From NCBI GenBank assembly GCA_003313425.1, contig NHZP01000018.1:744001-808000 (forward strand): a stretch of 64,000 nt of DNA, in the 5' to 3' direction. Origin of the DNA: Pseudopyrenochaeta lycopersici (Eukaryota > Ascomycota > Dothideomycetes > Pleosporales > Pseudopyrenochaetaceae). Position numbers and translations under genes: made by a program. The notes under the pieces were generated by a model. The model was given only the letters and a program-made list of their open reading frames with translations, did not search any database and was not told the origin of the DNA. How positions within the stretch are numbered: position 1 is the first letter of the stretch; the number at the start of each line of letters is the position of its first letter. This document shows, piece after piece, positions 1-11,933 of this stretch.

Positions 1-1483
1 CTCTCTGGCCTTCAACACCGTCCTTCCCAGCCGCCCTTCTCTTCTTCCAACTCTACCCTAATTGTCGCCGCAACCTCCCCACGCTCACAAAATTCGAACA
101 TCTTCATCTCTGTCATTGCTGGCGCTGATGGTATCATCCAGCCTGCGGTTGACGAAGAGTATCGAAAGCAGTCCTATTACACATGCAGATCGACAGGGAC
201 GCTGACGATTAGAGCACCCCGGAGCCTGACAAAGTATCAGCCAAGGCATGTTAAGCTCTGAGAGCTTAGTCGGAAGCTTGGTGAAGAGATTAGAAGACTG
301 TTAAGAGCATGGAGATCATTGGTGGACGTCATTTCGAATCCTTGTACACACGGCATAAAGCGTAAACGCGGGAAGGAAGACTGCCTTTCACGTCACTTGA
401 AACGCTATCTTGAGCATAGCATCTCGATGCGGGTTGCTTTTTCTTCCAAGGATGGACACTTTCGGGCTCATTCAGATGTCGTGCTCGGACCAAAGGGGAA
501 GTTGATGTACAAAAACCGAACTCATGAGGCTGAGTCGATCCAAATCTTGGTTGAATTTTTAGATGCGGCGTACAGGAGCTTAAACTACTCGCTGCTACTT
601 TTTGGCTCGGAGAAAAAAGGAAGCAGTGAGGTAGTGCTGTTGTCACGGCGAGTTGAGTTCCGCTGCGCAATATGGTCCGCGAAGTAGTGGTGATGGAAAC
701 GAAGAGACGGCGACCAGTTTGACCACGTGCGGTACCATTTGAGAGATCGACAATACCGAGCAGTATGGAAACTCCGAATTTCAGGCCGTATGCTGTGTTC
801 CAATATTCCCCAAAGCATGCCACGAGCATGCATGCGAAAGCGTTGTTGGATCTGCACCTGCGTTCATGAAACGCAACAGGAGATCATTTACCCAGATCCG
901 CAGCATCCATGTCACAATTCCCATAAATCTCCTATGCAGGTAAAAGGGATTTCACGCGTTCCTGGTTCCATCTGGAGAACCTGGGGTTTAGCAATTCGAT
1001 CCGCAAATTCCGTCATCGGTAATCTTATGCTAGTGCTCCCGTTTGCAGGGTGGATCGGCAACGTCAACACCACAACGCCAAGCATCGCGACATTGCATTC
1101 AATGTTTACGAACGTGGGACTCTTGTTCGGATCATACTCTCGCCGTCCTCCACGGGTGCGAACATCGTCATTTTGTTTCCCGATGGTCCGGTTTTGGAGT
1201 CCTGCCAGTAAACGAGCCTGGATGTTATTCCGCGGTGTAATTGTATGAACGGCGATAGGCTGCAGTGTAAAGTGTGACCAGGTGGATGATTGACTTGTGT
1301 GCTTCTGTATTCAGATGTCGTCTTTCCCTCTTTTGTCCGCGTACGAGTCGGGAAATGAGAGGAGATTTTATTGGCTTCGTAGTAGCATTCTGGAATGTAC
1401 ATAAGACAAATGCGCGAACTGTAGTTGTGACAAAGAAAGTTTTACGACGCGCCTCTAGTCACTCATTTCAATCCTCATTCATC
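1..1483. other. Left-edge region with no supported gene
   Basis: The plus strand is open in frame 1 from the window edge to a TGA at 259-261 and could be the last exon of a gene lying to the left, but it has no recognisable domain. Other open frames up to 1400 overlap each other on both strands and look like chance. The last 100-200 bases should contain the promoter and leader of the oxalate decarboxylase-like gene. Confidence 0.3.
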
Positions 1484-2975
1484 ATGAAGTTACAGACCTT
1501 TGCGGCTAGCGTTTTGTTCGCATCGTCATCCCTTGCTGCAGTTGTCAAGCGCGAGGCTCAGTTCGCTCAGGGACAGCCCATCGATGGCAAAGGCAGAGGC
1601 GCTCCAATCCTAGGTGTGCCAAATTTGCCCCAAATAATTTGAATTGATGCTGACCACACATTGTAGGTGGCACCGACCGTGCGATTGACAAGGCGAACCC
1701 TTCAAACCTTGGGGAGCAGAGCACCGATTCAGGAACCGTTCCCAACTTGAAGTGGCGCTTCGGCGACTCCAAGACCAAGATCTTTCCCGGCGGCTGGGTC
1801 CGAGAGCAGGTCGATAATGATCTCCCAGCAAGTCATGATATTTCAGCCGCTCAACAACATCTGAAGAAAGGTGCTATCCGCGAACTGCACTGGCATCGCG
1901 TGGTAAGTTATAAAGAGATGTTGAGATAATTGCAGTGGCTGATTGAACAGGCTGAATGGGGTCAAGTACTCTTCGGTCGCGTCCTCGTCTCTGCTGTGGA
2001 CGAGAAAGGTCGCTATCAGACTACCGAACTTGGCTTCGGCGACATTTGGTATTTCCCTAAGGGTCAAGCCCATACCGTCCAGGGTCTGGACGATGAGAAT
2101 GAATATCTTCTCGCCTTTGACGACGGAGACTTCGACAGAGCTGGGTCAGTGTCACGAATCATTTGTAGTCAACCCACTGATGATCTGCAGCACTACCTTC
2201 AACCTCGATGACTGGCTCGCGAAGACCCCCAAGTCCATCATCGCTAAGAGCTTTGGCCTGCCCGAATCAGTGTTCGACAAAATCCCAGAGCGAAATCCGT
2301 ATATTGTAAACAGCACCACTGGCGAAGGTTCCAAGTTCAGAACCATTACTGGCGGTGCTGGTGAGCTCACTGGAGATGCTTCCTACGTCTACCGTACCTT
2401 CCAGCATGCCCCTGAAGCTGCGCCAGGAGGTGCTGGTCAATGGTGGAAGATTGATTCGACCAACTTTCCCATTGCGAAGACGATTGCTTCAACATACGTT
2501 GTCATCGAACCAAAGGGCGTTAGAGAGTTGCACTGGCATCCCACTGTGAGTATTCCAATTCCATCTCGTCTTTCACCGACTGACACACATTAAGTCTGAG
2601 GAATGGCTTTACTTCCATGAAGGCGAGGCCCGCGCCACCGTGTTCACCGGTAACAGCAATTCACGTACCTTCAACTTCAAGCCTGGTGACACTGCTGTCT
2701 TCCCTGACAACTCTGGTACGTGTGAAAAACTCATTAAACCGTTGAATAGTGACTAAATCTTGACAGGCCATTACATTGAGAACACTTCCGAGACGCAGAA
2801 CCTGACCTTCATCGAAATTTACAAGTCTGCTCGAGTTGCCGACGTATCTCTCACCCAGTGGTTGGCCCTCACGCCTGCCGACATCGTCGCCGATGTGCTC
2901 AAGATCCCTATCGATATTGTCCAGGGCTTGAAGAAAGAGAAGCAAGTCATCGTCCATGGAAACCGTAAATACTAA
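1484..2975 (+). CDS. Secreted bicupin oxalate decarboxylase-like enzyme
   Basis: Predicted to act on oxalate (to formate and CO2) as a secreted manganese enzyme with two cupin domains. Five introns (1614-1666, 1903-1950, 2145-2190, 2546-2594, 2716-2766) give 414 residues, close to the usual fungal length. An N-terminal signal peptide (about 1-19) is followed by a KR site. Cupin 1 has metal ligands H118, H120, E124 (HWHRVAE) and H163. Cupin 2 has H301, H303, E308 (HWHPTSEE) and H347. The C-terminal pattern LTQWLALTP also fits the family. Odd point: the active-site lid that reads SENS or SEDS in true decarboxylases reads DRAGT here (about 184-188), so the lid glutamate is missing and the exact reaction is uncertain (oxidase or another carboxylate). 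The lid sits at the 2145-2190 splice junction. The family assignment is firm; the substrate is inferred. Confidence 0.93.
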
Positions 2976-4560
2976 TACTTCTTCTGAAGCGGTTTGTGGA
3001 GGGCCGTGCTACGTTGGAAGAATGCATGGGCCTTTGTGATGTCAGGACTGTGTCCTAGCTTGGTTTATGTCTGTGCAGCTGTAATAGTAATGCTAATTTT
3101 TGTCGAGCCATGGTGTATCCTTGCTTCGATAATGTGTACATGCGATGACTACGCCGTATTGATCGATGATGTGAAAGTTGATGCAGAGGCAGAAGCACAA
3201 AGAGCACCTGCTGTCGCAATATCAAGCGATGAATACCGGTAGGTTTTGCACACGATGAACAAGTGAGTCCACAAGCTGCACATGAGCGATGCTTTACCAG
3301 GATATCAAAAACTTAGTTGGGGGGTGAGCCCAGTGCCCCGGTTTCAGGGTTGTTCACGAGCGCGTCCTATTGCTCGGTATCTGCAAGCCACCTGCCACCA
3401 AGGGATGATCATCTCGCAGAAAAGATGGCTATCTCTTTCGTCCATGAGGAGATACGCATATTAGGTGCGAAGGCCTAGTTCCCCTGGACGTGGTCTCTGG
3501 GGCGCGGGAAATGTGCATATTCTCGCTAGCATGAAACTGAAAACAATTCTCCTTGCAATCCCAAAATTTGTGTAGCGAAGCGTAGTAAGAGCTTTCGAGG
3601 AAGGGTCGCGATCGACGTCAAATGTGATTGTCATGGCACCCTGCATAGCTCGGCAGGGCATAGCCTAGTCCTTCCGCATGGGAGAGGACGGGGAGCCGGG
3701 GATTCGGTTCGCTGGACGGGGAAGATGGCGGAACTCGGTTCAGGACTAGCGTCGCTTGTAGATTTATCAGCCGAGTGGGCTAAGTTTGATGCGCCAAGTG
3801 AAGGCCCATCTGCTGGCGGCTTGCGCGGCACGAAAGGTGATGCGCCGTGTAAGGCGCTAATCGCCGTGGATTCTGGCTTGGTGAAGCGAAATAGGAATGA
3901 GTAGAGAGAATTGCAGTTGGGGAAGGACACCTCCTGCTGTGCCATGGCGGGAAACTAGCGGAAACCTCGGAGACATTTGGCAGCCGCATCTGCGAAGTTT
4001 ACTAGCGTTGACGAGCGCCTCTTGTGGGAAACCAAACTCGTTCATTCTTTAGAGTTTTCAGCGAGCGAGCTGATGCGTTTGGCCGACGCCATACCGGCAG
4101 CTACCCGACACAGTGGTCAAGCTACCAGCTACACGCAGCGCTCCACTATCGGCCACTCACTGTCGTCTCGGTTGCTGGGGCCCAGTTATCAGTTGCAGGC
4201 GGCCCAGCACGTATCTGGCAGGCAGGTCGCTCTTCGCCGAATGCTCCACAATCTCTTTTCGTGCTTCCTCGAGAAAATCGCCTGCACAGTGCCAGGCTGA
4301 GAAATTGAGCGGTTTCTTATCAGGGCCAGAGCCCGTCCTGCACCTAAAGTAAACGAGATAGAAGCACGGCTCAGGAACAGCTACTTCTACGAAACCATTC
4401 CCTTTTACTCGCACACCGCTCGCTTCGTCCTCTCCTCGACACCGGAGCATTCGCCGTCGCTGCCGTGCAGCCGTTGAAGGCCCGTTCCGCTGCTTTCACA
4501 GTGCGCACACTAACGTCAATTGCGTGTAGTTCCGCGGAAGCGTCGGACTCGCAGAGCAAG
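2976..4560. other. Intergenic, no supported gene
   Basis: Between the oxalate decarboxylase-like gene and the MFS carrier. Short open frames on both strands (for example around 3631-3945 minus and 3977-4300 plus) overlap one another and show no domain. An in-frame ATG at 4465 would add 32 residues to the MFS carrier, but the added residues are not family-like. I see no repeat here. Confidence 0.4.
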
Positions 4561-6163
4561 ATGCAACTCGACGATAAGGCAGTGGTAGAGATGATGCCAA
4601 AGGACAGCGGAAGCAGCGACCATGGTACCCTGGAGCCGCTCGCTACGAAGCAGACTTACACGCACAAAATCGACTTGCGGCTGATTCCCATCCTGGGTTG
4701 CACTTACACCATCCTGTTTCTCGACCGGACGAATAGTGAGTCGCTGTATTTCACATGTCTGCAGCACCCTGAAGTCTGCTAATGCTGTGCAGTCGCCAAT
4801 GCCAGAATCGAGGGGCTCGAAAAGAGCCTTAATATGCCATCAAATGGCTACAACACGGCTCTCTGGATCTTTTACATTCCGTTCGTGCTTGTCGAGGTAC
4901 CCAGCAACATGATCATGAGCATGCCGCGCGTGCGTCCAAACATCTTCTTGGGTTGCAACATGCTTACTCTCGGCGTCGTTTCCATGTGTCAAGGCCTCAC
5001 GGCCTCGTACGGCGGTCTTCTCAGCTTGCGATTCTTGATGGGTATCTTCGAGGCGACGCTGCCTGCGGGTAAGCACACCTACGTGATTGAAACATTTGGC
5101 ACACAGCTGACCAGGACTTCAGGTGCTGCTCTGCTGGTCGCTGAGTACTACACCCGGCAACAGGCATCTCTCCGATTTGCCATGTTCTTCACCTTCGGCA
5201 TCCTGGGGCCTTGTATCAGCGGTCTCTTAGCGTACGGAATTCGCAATATGGATGGCATCCAGGGTAAGGAAGGCTGGAGATGGATCTTCATCCTTGAAGG
5301 CATCTTCACCATCGCTATCTCATTCTTGGTCTTCATCCTAGTCCCCGATTTTCCCGAAAGGACCAAGATTCTCGCCGCCGAGGAGAAAGAACATCTGCTC
5401 GAGACCTTGCGCCGTGACAAAGGTGATCAAAAGCTCGACCTTAAGAGCGTGAATTGGCTCAAAACGATTGGTGACTACAAGATTTGGTTCCCGTAAGTCT
5501 TACCCCGCTTGCACAAAGCCGCATGATACTAACCCCATCAGTACACTCATGTTCTTTTGCTGCGACATGACCGCCGCCTCCATGTCTTCTTTTATTCCAA
5601 CTATTCTCACCGAACTGGGATGGAAGCAAGCCCGGGCCCAAGCAATGTCCATTCCCATTTGGGTGACTGGTATTGTCTTCCAATTCACGAGCGCTTTTAT
5701 ATCCGGACGTACAGGCTGGCGCTTCCCATTCATTCTCTTTGGTATCACAATCGTCCTTGTAGGCTGGATCATCAACCTCGTGTACTCGGAGGGCCACGGC
5801 GTAACCGCTGCAGTGCGATACTTTAGCCTATTCTGCATGAGCGCGGGGACGTTCATCCAGATGACGATGACGACTTCGTGGTTGACGAACAATCTTCGCG
5901 GACGACCGAGCATCGCGGTTGGCACAGCGATTATTCTGGGTATTGGGAACTGCGCAAACTTTGTGGCCAGCAACGTCTTCATCAAGAAGGAAGCTCCTTT
6001 CTATCCCAGCGCTTTCAGAACTGGCTTAGGCTTGACTGTTGCGGGTGCTGTTTTTTGCCTAATTTATCTTGTACTGCTGTGGAAACACAATCAGAAACTA
6101 GACAAGAAGAGAAGAGAGCATGGCGGCAAGGATAGCCACAGCGAGTACAGATATCAATACTGA
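4561..6163 (+). CDS. MFS transporter, DAL5/allantoate permease-like (anion:cation symporter family)
   Basis: Plasma-membrane carrier of about 12 helices, of the fungal group that imports organic anions such as allantoate, nicotinate, pantothenate or tartrate. Introns at 4736-4792, 5069-5122 and 5493-5541 give 480 residues. The cytoplasmic N-terminus ends in a family-typical start of helix 1 (KIDLRLIPILG...FLDRTN). Further family marks are the GWRWIFILEG segment, the central LVPDFPE loop and a basic hydrophilic tail after the last helix. ATG 4561 was preferred to an upstream in-frame ATG at 4465 because the family begins with a short acidic leader. The substrate cannot be told from sequence. 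An oxalate or other dicarboxylate role is suggested only by the neighbouring oxalate decarboxylase-like gene. Confidence 0.93.
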
Positions 6164-6964
6164 CAGGGCATCTATCGTCCATGAAGCGTTCGCGGCAGTT
6201 CTTGCACAGCGAGCAACGATTACGTACGGGACTAGAATGAATACACAGATACTGTTCTGGCTTCTCCCAACAGAGGACTTCGACAGTCGAAAGCACGACG
6301 TTAAGATTGAGTTTCTCTACGTTCCACAGCCTTGGGACCAGTCGCTTTTCCCCGTCTGTGTAAGGCCAACGGTTTATTTGCGGCAGGCTAGGCCGCTTCG
6401 AGCCGTGTCCGTATTGGTCATCGGGAAGGTCCCCAGGCTGTGCCTCTGCTCACTGTTACTTGACTTCACTAATCGCCTCGCCCTTCTCGTGGAATTTATT
6501 GCGAGGGATTGGTATAAAGTGTGGCTTCTCCTTTCGTGTGGCTATGCTGGCTTTACTGGCAGTTGGGATGGGCGGGGAGGACGAGAATAAACTAGTCGCA
6601 GATAGTCCCATGCGCTCATTCATTCAAGTGTCTAGGGTTGGGTCCCCGCATACTCGTATCGGAAGCAAATGAACTTTAATTCCCTTAAGAACTGATCCCA
6701 TTGGCTTCTGCAACGCGCATTGCATTTCAGCACTACCAGGCGTCGACGATCGAATCGTACCCCTCTTTCCGAACAGCCCACCAATCGATTTTCCGGGATT
6801 AGGAGTTAGATGCGGCCTTAACAGCAAGGACAAAATAAAAGAGAGAAAGGAAAGACCTACCACTTGAAGTGCTTTACCATCTTCAACACTCCACAGCATC
6901 GTTCATCATCGCCTCATTCCCAACTTCAAGGCTTAGACACGAACCACATTAAACCTACCTAACC
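6164..6964. other. Intergenic, promoter side of the RidA-like gene
   Basis: No supported gene. The last 150 bases before 6965 are C/T- and A-rich, as in fungal leaders. Confidence 0.4.
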
Positions 6965-7387
6965 ATGACAGAGCCTCAAAACTTCAACCCACCAAACCAC
7001 AACACCTTTTCACCAACGTATTCCCACATATCTCGCATTCCCATTTCACCGAGCCATACGCTCGTCTCTTTTGCAGGCCAAATCGGGCACGACAGCACGA
7101 CAAACAGCATCCCCGCCACACTCGGCGAACAATGCAGCCTCGCGTTTTCAAATGTGGATAAATGTCTTGCAGCTGTAGGTGCAACGAAAAGCGACATAAT
7201 TCAGGTGCGCCAGTACGTTGTCAATCTGCTGCGTGGTGGAGAAGGGCAGGATCCGGAGAGGACGAAGAGGTACTTGGCATGGATAGGAGAGCATAGGCCA
7301 CCCAGTACGCTGCTGGGCGTTGAGGCACTGGCGAACGAGAAGCTGGTTTACGAGATTGAGATTGTATGTGTTGTCAAAAGCGCCTAA
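6965..7387 (+). CDS. RidA/YjgF/UK114-family protein (Rid deaminase-like)
   Basis: Single-exon gene of 140 residues, the normal size for the family, whose members hydrolyse reactive enamine/imine intermediates from PLP enzymes as homotrimers. Visible family features: an N-terminal strand with the sequence LVSFAGQIGHD, a middle helix LAFSNVDKCLAAVGA followed by DIIQVRQYVVN, and the C-terminal PPSTLLGVEALANEKLVYEIE. The strongly conserved Rid arginine usually lies in a VR or CR motif near the C-terminus and is not obvious here. This member may therefore belong to a divergent, possibly non-deaminase subgroup. Its function is inferred from the family alone. Confidence 0.9.
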   Translation: MTEPQNFNPPNHNTFSPTYSHISRIPISPSHTLVSFAGQIGHDSTTNSIPATLGEQCSLAFSNVDKCLAAVGATKSDIIQVRQYVVNLLRGGEGQDPERTKRYLAWIGEHRPPSTLLGVEALANEKLVYEIEIVCVVKSA

Positions 7388-8539
7388 GGGGGTACCTGAA
7401 AGAGTGGCGGTACGGCGACTGTCGTATTTGTGTAGTGAGCAAGCGTCCTTGATGGAAGCTCGGACTACAAACGATCCTCCTCGACATGTTAATTCCCGTC
7501 TTACTCTCCTTACTTACAGCTCCCAACATTGCAATTTCATCTATGCATGCGAATCCCACGCAGCCTCTTTTGGACTGCACACCCGATATGCCAAGCATCG
7601 TCATTCCGGTTATGAAGCTCTCCCGACGCGACGCGTTTTCTTCCTGTCAAGTCTCTCCTATTCAAGGCCTTGACAATCGTTTACTCGTCGCGTACTCATT
7701 GTTTCTCTTGGCGTTTCCAACCCCCGGTGGCGATGCTGTCATAGTGCCATTCGGACTCCCGCGGTCGAAGCTTAGTCACTGCTGCCAATCAATTCTTTCG
7801 CGGTCTTACTACATCCCGAGATTTGTGGTTTCCCCTGCAATCAGACGAGTTTGATATGTCCCAACTTCCATGCGAACCCTATTCCGACCACGGTTGCAGG
7901 GGCTTCTACGCTATTGGCGCATATATACTTGTGCACTAGGCATATAGTAGATTTGGTTCAACGCTCAATTCGCTGTTGGCTTGAACATTCCAGTTAATAT
8001 CAAGATAGTCTTTGGGTCTACCAGCTGATGAGGCCAGATGCTGAATACGCATTCCAGGATCCCAAGTCGCTTAAATAGAGAAGGATAGGAGACGGAGCAG
8101 CGCGCTGCAGAGTTGCTGAGAGCCTTGGCCCTTTTGAAAGGAGTCCGAAAACCACGAGGGTTTCACTTTTTATTCCGTTAAGGCGTGCAACTGCGCCGCA
8201 GGCGCCTCGCATACCCGAGATTGTGAACACCATCGTCCTACCTTGGCAATCTCGCTCATTGGCTAGACGAAGCTGTACCCTAGACTTGAATACTTCGGCC
8301 CCCAGACTTTACCTGGCGTCGACCACTGTGGTTCGTCAATGAACCGTGTTGGCCATACAGCACGTCTCCGCCTTGTTACGCCCGGCCGTGATGGGCCAAA
8401 TACAGAATCTGGTATGTGCACTGAAAGTACCTTTCCCTGCCGGTACCCGCGTGGTTTACAAACTGGTTCCCTGTATGTTGTACCTTCTCTAGTCTTTCCC
8501 ATAGGTCCTTTCCTACGTCCTTTTCCCTTGCTCTGTACA
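7388..8539. other. Intergenic, no supported gene
   Basis: Overlapping short frames on both strands without domain content. An in-frame ATG at 8339 would extend the downstream pepsin-like gene by 67 residues, but the hydrophobic signal peptide begins at 8540, so the upstream part is treated as leader. Confidence 0.4.
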
Positions 8540-10288
8540 ATGTTCTGGTGTTTGTACTTGGTGCTTTCTTTCTCCAGTTTGACATGGTCCGTCCTAGGAG
8601 CCACATGCCAGGCTCGAGCTATATCTCTTCCACTCAGAAAATATGCTCTTGAAACTCGAGCAGAAGCGCGAGGCATCTCAATGCAGATTGGCCGCCCCAA
8701 TGCCCAACAGATGGTTTTAGTTCCCAATCCGTGAGCACCATTCGCTATTTTTGTTTCTTATGAATATGAACTAATGCGTGAAACAGATCATACATTGACA
8801 CATACTTGTATGGCTCAGCAGATGGTTTTTGTCCGGAAGATTGGTCCGCTGAAGTTTGCGTTACCTACCGTGGTGGACAGTACGACAGGGCAAAGTCAGA
8901 AGGAGCAAAGGCCGGGAGAACACTTGGACGCGTCGACGATAACTCGCCGTCAAACTGGACCTTGGACGATGTGAGGTTGCAGAACACAACTCTGGGAACC
9001 ATTGATCTGCCCCAGTATGAATTCGGGGTGCGCACGGCAAGCGCGGACATGTTCGTACCCAAGGGCTCAATCGGGGTTGGAAAGGGTTCGACTTTCCTAA
9101 AAGCGCTGGCCGATGGAAACCGGACTTCTTCAAATACTTGGTCTTTGTTTTGGGGCACAGAAGTCACCAGCCCGCAACGCGATGGTTCTATTACATTTGG
9201 AGGATACGATAAAGCTATCATTGGCGACTCCCCCAACATCACAGTACCCTTCGATCGAACCGATGATCGATGCAAAGAAGGCATGATTGTAGAAATTACT
9301 GGAATGGCTTTGCAGACTCCCACAATCACGCAAGATGTAATGCAGGGCTTGGGCCGACAGAAAGTGTGCATTGTGCCGTCTGCCGCCCATCTGCTTACTC
9401 TACCATCCCGCTACTGGGATAGAATGCAAAGCATCATGGGTGTAGAGCTTTTTCCCTTCAACAATGGTACGGCCGAGACGTACTTCTACAACACAACCAT
9501 AGTCAAGGCTGCGAGCGCGTAGGTTCTGCCGACTCCTTTTGCGATCCACAGCAATATCTAACATTGACAGCACTTACACTGGCAATCTCTCCATCACGCT
9601 GAACGATGCTTTAACCTTTACGGTCCCAAACGAGCAGCTCCTCTTCAATGAAACTTTCATAGCCGCTGGTAAAGGGCTCATTCAGACAAAGGAAGACATC
9701 ATGACCATCCCTGTTGTTCGAAGCGATGTTTTAATGCCTCGTATTGGCGCCATGTTCTTCAGCGTCGCATACCTCATGGTCAACAACGACAAAGAGCAAT
9801 TCACAATCTCGCAAGCACAACCAACACCAGCAACTCAAAACCTCATGGGGATTGACACATCCAACAGCTGTGTTTCTGCAGCGAATGTTGTAGGCGCGGA
9901 TCCATCAACCCCTTCTTCAACTCCACCATCTTCAGCTTCCGGTATGGCATCTAACGCTAGCTCTCCGGGACTATCTAGCGGCGCTATCGCAGGGATAGTA
10001 GTCGGTGCCATTGGTGGAGTCGCTCTTATCGCTGGCATTGCGTTCTTCGTCTGGCGCCGAGGAAGGCACACCGCTTCAGCATCTGATAGCGGCATGCCGT
10101 TGGGTACCCAGTTACCGGTGGAGAAGTACGGTCATGACACTTCAGAAATGTATAGTGATTCTGCGATAACAGAAATCGGGCATGGAGATGCAAGACAGTA
10201 CGCGGTGGAGCTAGATGGTGCGGGAAGGCCTTTAGAAGCGCCTGGGTATGTAATGATGTCACCGCACGATGCCTCCAGAAGGTTATAG
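8540..10288 (+). CDS. Membrane-anchored pepsin-like (A1) protein with lost catalytic motifs
   Basis: Predicted cell-surface protein of the aspartic protease fold. Introns at 8731-8786 and 9519-9570 give 546 residues. Order: signal peptide (about 1-20), A1 fold (about 45-410), Ser/Thr/Pro-rich linker, one membrane helix (IAGIVVGAIGGVALIAGIAF) with WRRGR just inside, and a cytoplasmic tail of about 85 residues. The A1 fold shows in DGSITFGGYDKA and in HLLTLP after the second active-site position. At the first active site, where D-T/S-G is expected, the sequence reads VPNPSY (about 61-66). At the second it reads IVPSAA (about 259-264). Both catalytic aspartates are absent, so it should not be a protease. 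Likely roles are binding, wall sensing or adhesion. Start 8540 was chosen because it begins the signal peptide. Confidence 0.88.
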
Positions 10289-10638
10289 CGACATGCTTGA
10301 GAATACCGGTATGTCGTGTAGTTGGCCAAATTCGGAAACCATTGATACCACTTGGATAGACATCAAATACGATCAATGTGAGTCATACATAAATAATTCA
10401 CATTTATCCAACCCTGGATTTTCGGCTGGCTAGTACATAGCTGCATTCTGTTACGAGACTGATAGGCCGATGGATGGCGGTGCCTCCCGAAGTGCGTGAT
10501 GATCTTGTACACTTTGAACTTCGATGACTCCAAACCTACTTGACTGAATTTACCTACCTTCTTGTCGTATTAAATAAACTCGTCAACACATCGTTGCATA
10601 TAGAATAACGTCCACAGTATATCGTCATAGCAACGACA
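10289..10638. other. Intergenic, no supported gene
   Basis: Probably 3' UTR of the pepsin-like gene and remnants of the promoter of the decayed methyltransferase. No repeat or domain seen. Confidence 0.4.
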
Positions 10639-11391
10639 ATGGCCCAAAATGACGCACATGAAACGCCAATCTATGATCGACTGTCCTTCTTTGAGAATTA
10701 CCTTCAACTCCCGCGCCAGCAGAAAGGACTCGATGGCGATGGCGCGCCATGGTAGGCGATTTGAAGGAAAAGAGAGTCTTGGATTTGGGATGCGGGCTAG
10801 GATGGTTGCGAGCTACGCTGCTGAACAAGGCGCAAGTCACGTCGACGCATCAGACATATCAGAAAGGATGATCGAGAGAGCTCAAAGTATGACGGGTGAA
10901 GAGCCGCACGGCAAGATTACATATAAGATCAAAGATCTGAATAATATCGAATTGAATAGCGGGGTGTATGACATTGTCTATTCGAGTTCGACGTTGCATC
11001 ATCTCCTCAAAGACTCGTTTACACGGCTCCTGCACCAGATTGAAGGCTGTCTCACGTCTTGAGAGAAGTTTGTGTTTTCTTGTGAACATCCGCTTTTCAC
11101 AGCGCCGAGTAATCCAGCATTTCTCCCGGCTTCGGGTAGTCAGGGGCAGGGCGGATTGGATGGGTGGGGTTGTGAAGTGTCATCGGACGCTAGAAGGCAT
11201 TTTGGGCGGGTAAGACGTTCTGTTCACAAGCTGTGCGGGAGAAAAGGCTGATTGTCTTGTGCAGATTATTGGAAACTGGCTTTGTAATTAAAGGCGTTAG
11301 GGAGTGGGTTGCATGAAGAGCGGATGTGAAAGAGGGTTGGGAAGGAGAGGGGAGCAGGGCGATGTTTTTGATTGTTTCGGCGCAGTGCTAG
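10639..11391 (+). pseudogene. Decayed class I SAM-dependent methyltransferase
   Basis: The pieces read in order as one small-molecule methyltransferase of about 250 residues, but in different frames. An N-terminal part with IYDRLSFFENY starts at 10639. After a TAG at about 10753 comes the SAM-binding motif I (VLDLGCGLGW) at about 10780. A one-base shift near 10805 leads into YAAEQGASHVDASDIS and VYDIVYSSSTLHHL. After a TGA at about 11060 follow CEHPLFTAPSNPAF, LDGWG, LLETGFVIKGVREW and a terminal FLIVSAQC ending at TAG 11389-11391. At least three or four disabling changes are seen, so the gene is inactive. C-to-T bias is not obvious, so RIP is not clearly the cause. Confidence 0.85.
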
Positions 11392-11680
11392 GGTCACGGT
11401 GGATGCATTTCACCCCCAAAAAGGGACGTCTTCAAATATGAGCCGATCGCTTATGCTCATCTCTACACGATGCATGTTTGATTCCATTGCCTGCCTGAAT
11501 GATGTCGGCTATCGGAGATCCTAGAAGAACATGATGTGCGGCCAGGTTCCGGTGCCGCACTAGTGCACCATCCTTTGTTTGGAACGCTACTAGGATTACC
11601 AGGTCAAAAGGCATCGACGAGACTGTGTGCCGTGCGGCATCAAATCCTGAATCATAGCCTTGCATAGTCTTAAGCTCCAA

Positions 11681-11715
11681 TGCAAGGGATGCGAGGGATG
11701 CGAGGGATGCGAGGG
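11681..11715 (+). repeat. 9-nt tandem repeat (ATGCGAGGG), about 4 copies
   Basis: Four units, the first slightly changed. It lies about 220 bases upstream of the NmrA-like start and is followed by a GC-rich stretch with repeated GTTGATCGCGA words. Confidence 0.85.
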
Positions 11716-11839
11716 TACCGCGTTGACGCGTGTTGATCGCGAAGCTGGCGCCCGCTCATCTGACATCGCGTTGATCGCGACGCCGCCTGGCTAGCAATCC
11801 AAGTCTAACGCGGGGTTGTGGCGCACCGCGGCGGGAAAG

Positions 11840-11846
11840 TATAAAG
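11840..11846 (+). promoter_or_regulatory. TATA box of the NmrA-like gene
   Basis: TATAAAG lies 88 bases upstream of the ATG at 11934, followed by a C/T-rich leader ending in TATCAAAATG, a good fungal start context. Confidence 0.55.
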
Positions 11847-11933
11847 ACACTCGACAGTACCCATGGTGCGGCTGAAGTCAGCTATCAACAGCACAGCATT
11901 CTTCTTCTCATCAAGTCTGCTACTCCTATCAAA

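Noticed and set aside
1..261. Open plus-strand frame running in from the left edge
   Set aside because: No domain, no visible start and no clear codon pattern; too little to call a partial gene.
3631..3945. Minus-strand 104-residue frame
   Set aside because: Overlaps other frames of equal quality, Ser/Pro-rich without domain; probably chance.
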